From: Candidatus Kapaibacterium sp.
Lineage (GTDB): Bacteria; Bacteroidota; Ignavibacteria; Kapaibacteriales; UBA7675
Direction of reading: 5' to 3'
Length of the DNA: 64,000 bases
Assembly (NCBI GenBank): GCA_028284775.1
Contig: JANQRB010000167.1
Location: forward strand, 1-64,000
The translations under genes were made by a program, and so were the position numbers. Positions 53,428-61,107 of the stretch are shown piece by piece. The notes under the pieces were generated by a model. The model was not told the DNA's origin and made no database searches. It saw only the letters and a list, made by a program, of their open reading frames with translations. Numbering within the stretch: position 1 is the first letter of the stretch; each line of letters begins with the position of its first letter.

Positions 53428-56271
53428 ATGAATCGAATGATGCGTATAGTAATAGCAACTGTATGCGCAATAGTCATGGCTGCCGAGATGTCGGCCCAGT
53501 CTGATGACGTGCTTACAGAGTTGAAAATCGATCCGGCGGTCACGGTCGGGACACTGGACAATGGGCTTCGGTATTATGTTCGGCGCAATACCACACCGCG
53601 AAACCGGGCTGAGCTGCGACTGGTGGTCAATGCCGGCTCGATGCAGGAAGACGACAATCAGCGCGGCCTGGCGCACTTCGTGGAGCACATGGCCTTTAAC
53701 GGCACCGAAAACTTTCCTAAGAATACGCTTGTCAAGTTGCTGGAATCACTGGGTAGCCGTTTTGGCGCCGATTTGAATGCCTATACCAGCTTCGATGAAA
53801 CTGTGTATATGCTGCAGCTGCCCACCGACACGCTTGAGACCTTCGAGACCGGATTTAAAGTCCTCGGCGACTGGGCGTACAAGGTTTCTTTCGACGGCGA
53901 TGAGATCGAAAAGGAGCGCGGCGTGGTAATCGAGGAATGGCGGCTCGGGCGCGGTGCCGAAGAGCGAATGCGTCAGAAATACTGGCCGGTGCTTATGGCG
54001 GGCTCGCGCTATGCGCAGCGGATACCGATCGGCAAGAAAGAGATCCTGGATAATTTTGATCACGAGACACTTAAACAATTTTACCGCGACTGGTACCGGC
54101 CCGATCTGATGGCTGTTGTCGCCGTCGGTGATTTTGAACCGGCTCATGCCGAACGACTGATCAAACGTTTTTTTGGTCCGATTCCGATGCTGGAGAATCC
54201 CCGTCCGCGCGAGGAATACCGCCTCGGCAGTCACAAAGGCACGAAGGTCGCAATAGCTACCGATCCCGAGGCGCGATTCACCATGCTGCGTATGCAATAC
54301 AAAAAACCGCGCGAAGAGCATGTTAGTGTCGGCGATTTTCGCCGCCAGATTGTGTACCGGATGTTTAGCGGGATGTTAAACTCGCGTCTGGAAGAAATTA
54401 AGCAAAAGCCGAATCCGCCCTTTATGTTCAGCGGTGTAAACTATGGCGGATTTGTCCGAACGATGGACGCCTATTCGATGTTCGGCATCATCTCCGGCAA
54501 CAATGTCAAGCGCGCCATCGAAATATTTGTCGAGGAAAACGAACGCGTCCGACAGCACGGATTTACACCATCCGAACTGGAACGCGAACGCAAAAGGATT
54601 CTGCGCGGAGCCGAGAGCGCATTTAACGAAAGGGACAAAACGGAATCGCGCCGACTGGCCGGCGAATATGTGCGGAACTTTCTCAGTGGGGAACCAATTC
54701 CCGGCGTCGCGAGTGAATTTGAGATGTACCGGCGATTCGTTCCAGCCATCACATTGGAGGAGATCAACGCTCTGTCGAAAGACTGGATCAGCAAAGACGA
54801 TCACCTGATCATAATAACGGCCCCTGAGCGTGAAGGGGTGGAGGTGCCCAGCGAACGCGATGTCCTGGCTCTCGTGGACCGCCTGCAACAGCAAACGGTG
54901 GCGGCCTACGAAGATGTGCTTGTCGACAAGCCTTTGCTGGCGCAGGAGCCCAAGCCCGGCAGCATTGTTTCGGAATCCGTTCGCGAGAGTATCGGCGTTC
55001 GGGAGTGGACCCTTTCCAACGGCGCGCGCGTCATTATAAAGCAAACGGATTTCAAGAACGACGAAATTCTGATGCGGGCCTTCAGTCCGGGCGGCGCTTC
55101 CCTCTATTCCGATGAAGACAATATGTCGGCGATATTTGCGGGCGAAATTATCGGGCGCAGTGGTGTCGCGGAGTTTGACGAGATCAGCCTGCAGAAACAG
55201 TTGAGCGGCAAGCTTCTGCGTTTGCGTCCCTGGCTGACGGAGCGTGAAGAGGGCTTTCGCGGCAGCTCATCGCCCGAAGATTTCGAAACGCTGCTGCAAC
55301 TCTTGTATCTGTACAGCACGGCCCCGCGAATGGATCCGGCCGGCCTTTCGTCCTTCGTGTCCGAATACAACGGCTTCATTGCCAACAAGGCGGGCGATCC
55401 GCGGGCGGCTTTCCAGGATACGATCGGCGTGACAATGGCGCAGTATCATCCGCGTCGCCGACCGATGTCTACCGCCATACTGGAAGAAATCAATCTCGAA
55501 CGCAGCTATGCGATCTATCGCGAACGATTTGCCGATGCTGGGGACTTCACCTTCGTGTTCGTCGGTAACCTGGACCTGGCATCCGCCCGGCCCCTGATCG
55601 AAAAGTACATCGGCGCTCTGCCGGCTGCTGGCCGTCAGGAAGAGGCGCGTGACATCGGCCTGCGCTATCCGCAGGGTACCATCACAAAAACGCTTCGCAA
55701 GGGCGTCGAGCCGCAGAGCCAGGTGCAATTGATTTTTAGCGGTCCTTTCACGTTTACGAATCACAATCGCATCAGCGCGCGTGCAATGCTGCGCGTTCTC
55801 AATATGAAGCTGCGCGAGTCGCTCCGCGAAGAACAAGGGGGGACCTATGGCGCATCGGCCCGCTCGCAATTCACTCAGCATCCGCAAAGCGTCTATCGCA
55901 TCAATATCGGATTCGGCTGCGCTCCCGACAATGCCGAGACGCTTATCGAGGCGGCATTTGCCGAAATACGGCGATTGCAGAATGAGGGACCGACGGATGA
56001 GGAGCTGCGCAGCGTGCGCGAGATTCTGCGGCGGGACCGGGAGACGAACCTGCGGGAGAATCGCTTCTGGCTGCGAGCGCTCGCCGGTCATTACGCGGCA
56101 GCTGAAAATCCCGAGTCAATCAATAATTACGATTCCATTGTAGACGCGATGACTCCGGCCAGCCTGCAGCAGGAAGCGCAGAAATATTTCGATTGGGAAA
56201 ACCTGGTGCGGGTCGTCTTATTGCCGAAGTCCGCCGGCGCTGTGGGGGAGGGCGGCAGCACGGATGAGTAA
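53428..56271 (+). CDS. M16-family zinc metallopeptidase
   Basis: 947 aa from ATG 53428, chosen because a signal peptide (MNRMMRIVIATVCAIVMAAE) starts there; ATG 53386 would add 14 residues. The inverted zinc-binding motif HFVEH is at His83/Glu86/His87, with the distal Glu in the KERGVVIEEWRLGRG region. Two M16 N/C domain pairs are present (the second pair, from ~residue 540, lacks the zinc motif), so this is a full-length pitrilysin-like peptidase of the exported type common in Bacteroidota. It should degrade peptides in the periplasm. Single-gene unit. Confidence 0.92.
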   Translation: MNRMMRIVIATVCAIVMAAEMSAQSDDVLTELKIDPAVTVGTLDNGLRYYVRRNTTPRNRAELRLVVNAGSMQEDDNQRGLAHFVEHMAFNGTENFPKNTLVKLLESLGSRFGADLNAYTSFDETVYMLQLPTDTLETFETGFKVLGDWAYKVSFDGDEIEKERGVVIEEWRLGRGAEERMRQKYWPVLMAGSRYAQRIPIGKKEILDNFDHETLKQFYRDWYRPDLMAVVAVGDFEPAHAERLIKRFFGPIPMLENPRPREEYRLGSHKGTKVAIATDPEARFTMLRMQYKKPREEHVSVGDFRRQIVYRMFSGMLNSRLEEIKQKPNPPFMFSGVNYGGFVRTMDAYSMFGIISGNNVKRAIEIFVEENERVRQHGFTPSELERERKRILRGAESAFNERDKTESRRLAGEYVRNFLSGEPIPGVASEFEMYRRFVPAITLEEINALSKDWISKDDHLIIITAPEREGVEVPSERDVLALVDRLQQQTVAAYEDVLVDKPLLAQEPKPGSIVSESVRESIGVREWTLSNGARVIIKQTDFKNDEILMRAFSPGGASLYSDEDNMSAIFAGEIIGRSGVAEFDEISLQKQLSGKLLRLRPWLTEREEGFRGSSSPEDFETLLQLLYLYSTAPRMDPAGLSSFVSEYNGFIANKAGDPRAAFQDTIGVTMAQYHPRRRPMSTAILEEINLERSYAIYRERFADAGDFTFVFVGNLDLASARPLIEKYIGALPAAGRQEEARDIGLRYPQGTITKTLRKGVEPQSQVQLIFSGPFTFTNHNRISARAMLRVLNMKLRESLREEQGGTYGASARSQFTQHPQSVYRINIGFGCAPDNAETLIEAAFAEIRRLQNEGPTDEELRSVREILRRDRETNLRENRFWLRALAGHYAAAENPESINNYDSIVDAMTPASLQQEAQKYFDWENLVRVVLLPKSAGAVGEGGSTDE

Positions 56272-56395
56272 GTCATCGTGAATCTGCCCGGAACGGCGTC
56301 TGCGCCTGAAGCGCCGAATGGCGGAAGCCCGGGCTCTTGTCGGCACAGCGGAGCACGACGCAGAAGCAGCTGTTCAAGGCAAGGATGAGTGAAGA

Positions 56396-56435
56396 CAAAA
56401 AAAGAGCCGTTGTCTCAGTTCGAGACTGCGGCTCT
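56396..56435 (-). terminator. Terminator of the TylF-like methyltransferase gene
   Basis: On the minus strand AGAGCCG pairs with CGGCTCT (outer stem 56403-56409 / 56429-56435), with GTCTC/GAGAC inside, followed by TTTTTTTGTC. It lies ~22 bases beyond the stop codon. Confidence 0.9.
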
Positions 56436-56457
56436 GCATTTTTACTGCGGCACGATG

Positions 56458-57294
56458 CTACTGCGGCACGGTGCGCAGACGCAGGCTTTCCGGATGTTTA
56501 AGCGCATAGCCGATATCGCTGCGGTAGCCATTGACATCGCCCGGCAGCAGCCCGAGCCCATTGCCCGCGCCGATCAATCCCGGTGCCTCGGATTGCATAT
56601 TTTCGCGCCACCATTCGCTATCAAAGAAGAATGCCGCGATTTCGCGATGCGTGGCTTCGTGGGTAAAGGCCGCGCAACCATCCTGCAGTTGCGGCCAGAT
56701 GTACCGCAGACAGGTCTCTAAGGAACTCACCAGGTCGACATCGATGAAAGCCAGGATAACGGGTTTGTCAAAGCCGGGCAGCGAGTCGTTGAAAAAGCCT
56801 TTGTTAAGGTGACAGATTTCGGCCACGCCGCCGGTGGCAACGTTGCGGCGCACTTCCTCGAAGCTGCCGGCCCAGCCGCCTTTGGCATAGGTGTGGACTT
56901 CGCCGGCATCCACCAGCAGATGCGTTTTGTCCTCCTCCGCCGGCTCGGGCAGCCCTTCGAAGGAATCAAATACTTCCAGCTCGCGGTTGCAAAGGGCGCA
57001 AACAAGGGAGAGGTTGGCGGTACTGCCGCCTTTGAAACAGCCGCATTCCACCACGCAGCCTTTGACCCGTTTGGGGACATTCATTATGCGGGTGGCCATG
57101 CACAGGTGTTCCAGAAAATGCGAGGCTGTGGGAATCTGCCGATTATTGCGCATCATTTTCCACACCAGCCCCAGCTTGCTGCCGAAGGTGATGCCGTAGT
57201 CGATGCCGGTCGTTCCCCGAAAGTATTCCCGCAGCAATACCGGCAGGGAAAGCAGCAGCAAGACGCGGCGGTACAGTTTAGCAATAAATGTCAT
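56458..57294 (-). CDS. TylF/MycF-family O-methyltransferase
   Basis: 278 aa SAM-dependent methyltransferase of the macrocin-O-methyltransferase type. The SAM-binding motif VVECGCFKGGSTANL spans residues 81-95, and the metal/catalytic motif FIDVDLVSSLETCLRYIWPQL is at 183-203 (Asp185, Asp187), matching the family's conserved DxDLY-type site. The N-terminal ~25 residues are hydrophobic. TylF relatives methylate sugar hydroxyls in antibiotics or glycans. It diverges from the 2OG oxygenase (~200 bases between them), and both may modify the same glycan or metabolite. Confidence 0.87.
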   Translation of the reverse strand: MTFIAKLYRRVLLLLSLPVLLREYFRGTTGIDYGITFGSKLGLVWKMMRNNRQIPTASHFLEHLCMATRIMNVPKRVKGCVVECGCFKGGSTANLSLVCALCNRELEVFDSFEGLPEPAEEDKTHLLVDAGEVHTYAKGGWAGSFEEVRRNVATGGVAEICHLNKGFFNDSLPGFDKPVILAFIDVDLVSSLETCLRYIWPQLQDGCAAFTHEATHREIAAFFFDSEWWRENMQSEAPGLIGAGNGLGLLPGDVNGYRSDIGYALKHPESLRLRTVPQ

Positions 57295-57491
57295 AAGCTT
57301 TTTGATTGCCCCGGCTTAATCCGCAGATTGACGTAAAAATTTAAAACTACAAAAATTGAACGGCAGGTATAACTTTTTCCGCGACGCTGAAACGAAATTT
57401 CCCTTTGCCGCCCATCAGATGCTTCGTAGTTTCCCGTTTTTTGTTCTTGGTACGGCTTTGTACTATTGCGCCCGGAGGGTCAGCCCCACTT

Positions 57492-58349
57492 ATGCAGGAA
57501 CTGGCAGCAACAATCGATCTCCTTCCCGATCCGGCTTCATTGCGGGCCTTGGCAAAGGAACACAAGTACGCATATCAGAGCGCCGCGCCTTATCCGCATG
57601 CGGTGTTCGATGATTTTCTGCGGGCCGATCTGCTCGATCAGGTCCTGGCCGAGTTTCCGACGGTTGCGACAGGTAAATGGATCAAATACTCCACGCGTTT
57701 TGAGGACAAGTTCGGCTCAAAAGACGCGGCGGTCTGGGGTCCAACGACCCAGCTCTTACTGCTCTATCTCAATTCGCAGCCCTTTATCGAGTTCCTGCAG
57801 GAGCTTACCGGTATCGAGCAGCCGCTGCTTTCCGATCCGTATTTTGAAGGTGGCGGGCTGCATCAGATCCTGCCGGGCGGCCTGTTGAAGGTACACGCCG
57901 ATTTCAACAAACACCCCAAGTCAAAGCTCGACCGCCGACTTAATGTCCTGCTGTATCTTAACAAAGATTGGGACGAATCCTACGGCGGTCACTTCGAAAT
58001 GTGGGACACCAAGATGGAGCACTGTGTTAAAAAAGTTCTCCCCTTGTTTAATCGACTGGTGATTTTTTCGACCACGTACAATTCCTACCACGGCCACCCC
58101 GATCCCCTTAGCTGCCCGGAAGGAAACTCGCGCAAGTCGCTGGCCCTGTATTATTACTCCAACGGCCGGCCGGAGCATGAATTGCATCCCGAGTTAGTCG
58201 AGCACACCACCTTGTTCCAAAACCGGCCGAGCGAGAATATCGACATCGAGCGCGAGTCGCAGAAAGGCGAAGCCTACTTTCGGATGAAGGACATTGTCAA
58301 ATCGCTGACGCCGCCGATTTTGCTCGACTTGTACCGCAAACTCCGCTGA
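57492..58349 (+). CDS. 2-oxoglutarate/Fe(II)-dependent oxygenase
   Basis: 285 aa from ATG 57492 (MQELAATIDLLPDP); an in-frame codon at 57405 would add an unlikely leader. The facial triad is visible: His135 and Asp137 in VHADFNKHP, and His200 or His202 in NSYHGHPDPL; the 2OG-binding arginine is Arg214 in SRKSLALYYYS. The fold is of the prolyl-4-hydroxylase-like (P4Hc) group, and LLYLNKDWDESYGGHFEMWD is characteristic of those acting on proteins or glycans. The substrate is unknown. It is divergent from the TylF gene. Confidence 0.88.
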   Translation: MQELAATIDLLPDPASLRALAKEHKYAYQSAAPYPHAVFDDFLRADLLDQVLAEFPTVATGKWIKYSTRFEDKFGSKDAAVWGPTTQLLLLYLNSQPFIEFLQELTGIEQPLLSDPYFEGGGLHQILPGGLLKVHADFNKHPKSKLDRRLNVLLYLNKDWDESYGGHFEMWDTKMEHCVKKVLPLFNRLVIFSTTYNSYHGHPDPLSCPEGNSRKSLALYYYSNGRPEHELHPELVEHTTLFQNRPSENIDIERESQKGEAYFRMKDIVKSLTPPILLDLYRKLR

Positions 58350-58429
58350 GCATGAACCATTCGCGGCCTGGACTGTACCGGGCGGCGATATAGCTTTGCG
58401 ATTCAAAGTACTTTAACTCAGGTCGAATT

Positions 58430-59053
58430 ATGGCGAAACAACGCGAACAGCTGGAGACCCTGTCAGAAATTCGAACGCTGATGGAACGTTCGTCGCGCTT
58501 TACGGCTCTCAGCGGTTTGTCGGTTAGCTGTGCCGGGGTACTGGCACTAATCGGCGCCGCCCTTGCCTATGCCTATCACAGTGCGATGGTGGAGGGTGGC
58601 GCAACGCTTTACAATCTCGATCTGACGGCGCACAATCAGACATTTTACCTTTTGCTGGCACTGGTGGTCTTCGTTGCGGCCGTCGGTCTCAGTATCCTCT
58701 TCATTGTGCGCAAAGCGCGTCGTCAGGGACTGCCGGTTTGGAATATCACGGCGCGCGAGGCGCTGCTGCACCTGGCGATACCACTTTTGGCCGGCGCCGT
58801 GTTTTGCGTCATACTATTGCTGCAGAACATGCACGCCCTGGTAGCACCCTCGGCCCTGATGTTTTACGGCCTGGGGCTCGTAAACGCCAGCAAGTTTACT
58901 TTGCCCGAGTTGCGCTATCTCGGGCTCGCTGAACTGGGCCTGGGCCTGCTGGCCGCCGCCTTGCTCGGCAATGCTCTCATTTTCTGGTCAATTGGCTTCG
59001 GCGTGTTTCATATAGTGTACGGTAGCTACATGTATTACAAATACGAACGATGA
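58430..59053 (+). CDS. Multi-pass membrane protein paired with a winged-helix regulator
   Basis: 207 aa, about five membrane helices (~27-48, ~72-95, ~112-130, ~134-152 and ~165-200). The N-terminus (LETLSEIRTLMERSSRFTAL) is soluble and resembles families annotated only as conserved membrane proteins next to transcriptional regulators. The stop overlaps the ATG of the next gene (ATGA), so the two are translationally coupled. The pairing of membrane protein and regulator suggests a signal or ligand sensed at the membrane; no such ligand can be named from sequence. Confidence 0.8.
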   Translation: MAKQREQLETLSEIRTLMERSSRFTALSGLSVSCAGVLALIGAALAYAYHSAMVEGGATLYNLDLTAHNQTFYLLLALVVFVAAVGLSILFIVRKARRQGLPVWNITAREALLHLAIPLLAGAVFCVILLLQNMHALVAPSALMFYGLGLVNASKFTLPELRYLGLAELGLGLLAAALLGNALIFWSIGFGVFHIVYGSYMYYKYER

Positions 59054-59352
59054 AGACCATAATCGTTAAGCTGAACAAAGTTTTTGAAAGTCGCGTGCGG
59101 CTGGGCATCATGTCGATGCTGGTTGTAAATGATGAAGTGGACTTTAACACCCTGAAGAAAATGCTGGACGTCACCGACGGCAATCTGGCCAGTCACATAA
59201 ATGCCCTGGAAAAACAGCACTACCTGAGCGTTAATAAAGATTTTGTCGGCAAGAAAACGCGCACCTCTTTTACTGCAACAAGAGAGGGACGCGACGCGTT
59301 TAGTCAGCACCTTAATGCCCTGGAAGAACTAATCAAAAGCACGGAAAGTTAA
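59050..59352 (+). CDS. Winged-helix transcriptional regulator
   Basis: 100 aa. Winged-helix DNA-binding domain of the HTH_34/MarR-ArsR-like type: FESRVRLGIMSMLVVNDEVD, then the recognition helix KKMLDVTDGNLASHINALEK, then the wing GKKTRTSFTATREGRDAF. It overlaps the upstream membrane protein gene by four bases and probably reports through it. Binding sites are not identified. Confidence 0.9.
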   Translation: MKTIIVKLNKVFESRVRLGIMSMLVVNDEVDFNTLKKMLDVTDGNLASHINALEKQHYLSVNKDFVGKKTRTSFTATREGRDAFSQHLNALEELIKSTES

Positions 59353-59386
59353 TCGCTGCGTGTCGTGCCAAATCAGGATTCCCCTC

Positions 59387-60106
59387 ATGATGCAGATTCT
59401 AAAGACCGACGGACCGCGTAGCGGCCGTGAAGTGCTGTCTCTTTTTCAGATACTCGCGGCAATTTCGCTCTTCATCGGCGCGCTGATTTTATTCCGACAG
59501 ATGTATCAGGTGCCGTATTCCTTCCGTTTTCTACTGTGGAATCTTTTCCTGGCCTGGCTGCCTCTGGGCTTTGCCCTTCTGGCACGCGCCGGTCACCGTC
59601 GGCGAGGGCGACTATCTCCGGCAGTAGGCCTCAGCGCCTGCGCATGGCTGCTATTGTTTCCCAATGCGCTCTACATCGTCACCGACTTTGTTCATTTGCG
59701 GGGCAACTGGCATGCGGGACTGTTTTGGATCGACCTGGTGATAATATTTCTGAGCGCATTCACGGGCCTGACACTGGGATTTTTGTCACTATACATCATG
59801 CAATCGATTGTCCGGCGCATACGCGGCGCGGCGCCGGCCTGGCTCTTTGTTCTGGGCGCCCTGGGTTTGAGCGGCTTCGGCGTCTATCTGGGACGCTTTC
59901 TGGGCTGGAACTCCTGGGATCTGATCGGCGCGCCGGATATGTTGCTGCGAGACATCTTCGCGCGAATCGTAAATCCCTGGGTTTATCCGGAAACATTTAA
60001 ATTCACCCTGTTGTTTGCCTGCTTTTACATCGGACTGTACCTGCTGGCGTATTTTGTAGCGGCATCCTACTCCAGTTGGACGAAGGAGATTCGACAACCA
60101 TCGTGA
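59387..60106 (+). CDS. DUF1361 membrane protein
   Basis: 239 aa from ATG 59387 (MMQILKTDG); a GTG at 59360 is an alternative start. Six or so membrane helices. The conserved DUF1361 segments are visible: WNLFLAWLPLGFALL, LLFPNALYIVTDFVHLR (charged residues at the helix end), and GFGVYLGRFLGWNSWDL near residue 175. Function unknown. The stop codon overlaps a GTG start of the barrel gene (GTGA). Confidence 0.88.
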   Translation: MMQILKTDGPRSGREVLSLFQILAAISLFIGALILFRQMYQVPYSFRFLLWNLFLAWLPLGFALLARAGHRRRGRLSPAVGLSACAWLLLFPNALYIVTDFVHLRGNWHAGLFWIDLVIIFLSAFTGLTLGFLSLYIMQSIVRRIRGAAPAWLFVLGALGLSGFGVYLGRFLGWNSWDLIGAPDMLLRDIFARIVNPWVYPETFKFTLLFACFYIGLYLLAYFVAASYSSWTKEIRQPS

Positions 60107-60951
60107 AGCGATTTTTAACGGTTCTTATCTGTAGTTTGCTGGTGGCTTTCAGCATCGGCGGTTTCTGTACAAAGCTGGCGGCCCAAAGCACCTACCTTCA
60201 CGGCAGACCCCTGAATGACAGCTCCCTGCGACTTAGCCTCCAGACCTTTTTCCCCTTTGATGACAGCGCGCGCGGCGAGTGTTTTCCCAGCGCTGCCCAC
60301 AATGTTTTCGCCCTGCTGCCGCTGAATGCCGATTTCGCGCTTACGCTGGCGCTGCCATTCGCCAATTTCGGCAGTGACAACTACTGTGAGGAAGGCATCG
60401 GCAATCCCGGCTTCGGCATTCGCTGGCTGCTGCCCGGAGGCGCGCTCGAGCAATCGGCCCTGGCGCTGTCGGTAGAGATGCCCCTTGGCAAAGATCGCGA
60501 AGATCTGGCCCTGGTGGGCCGGCTGGCCAACAGTTACGATGCCCATAAATACCAAGCGCGGCAAACGACAATCAGCGTTGAATATGCCTATACGGCCGTC
60601 TTGCTGCCCGATATCGATTTCGGCGCGCAGGGAGGCCTGCGCTGGCTGCTGGCTGAGCAAAGCGCGAATGATGTCGTCGCGGCTTTCGCCCTCAGTCTCG
60701 TGTACAGGATGTCCGATCCCGGTCTGGCACTGATCGGCGAACTGGCCAGCAGCGGATCGCTCGGCAATGACGAGCTGGGATTGCTCGAAGCCTTCGATTC
60801 GCTGCTCGCAGTAGGCTTGCAGTGGAACGAGTGGCGTATCCGCCCGGCGGTGCTCTATGAGATTGTGCTGGGGGATAAACTCGGCGGCCGTATTCCGGAG
60901 CGGGTGGGTAGTGTCCTGGCATTCCGGCTGGATTGGGAGCCGGGCGACTGA
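60103..60951 (+). CDS. Putative outer-membrane beta-barrel protein
   Basis: 282 aa from GTG 60103, overlapping the DUF1361 stop codon (GTGA); an in-frame upstream codon at 60076 is less likely. Signal peptide (residues 1-~28, ends TKLAAQ). The rest is amphipathic beta strands (NVFALLPLNADFALTLALP, IGNPGFGIRWLLPGG, ALSLVYRMSDPGLALIGEL), similar to uncharacterised transporter-like barrels of the DUF3187/phenol-pathway porin type. It probably acts in the outer membrane, but no substrate can be assigned. Confidence 0.75.
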   Translation: MKRFLTVLICSLLVAFSIGGFCTKLAAQSTYLHGRPLNDSSLRLSLQTFFPFDDSARGECFPSAAHNVFALLPLNADFALTLALPFANFGSDNYCEEGIGNPGFGIRWLLPGGALEQSALALSVEMPLGKDREDLALVGRLANSYDAHKYQARQTTISVEYAYTAVLLPDIDFGAQGGLRWLLAEQSANDVVAAFALSLVYRMSDPGLALIGELASSGSLGNDELGLLEAFDSLLAVGLQWNEWRIRPAVLYEIVLGDKLGGRIPERVGSVLAFRLDWEPGD

Positions 60952-61107
60952 TGAACGATTGCCGCCGGGCAGTCTGAAGCCGGCCTGTGCGTGCAGCCGG
61001 TGCGCGCACAGCGACGGTGGACATTCAGTCCCTGCCACCCGCAGCCCGCTGCCACAGCTCGACCGCTTTTATTTGCAGGAAAGAGCGCAATCCGATACTT
61101 TAGAAGA

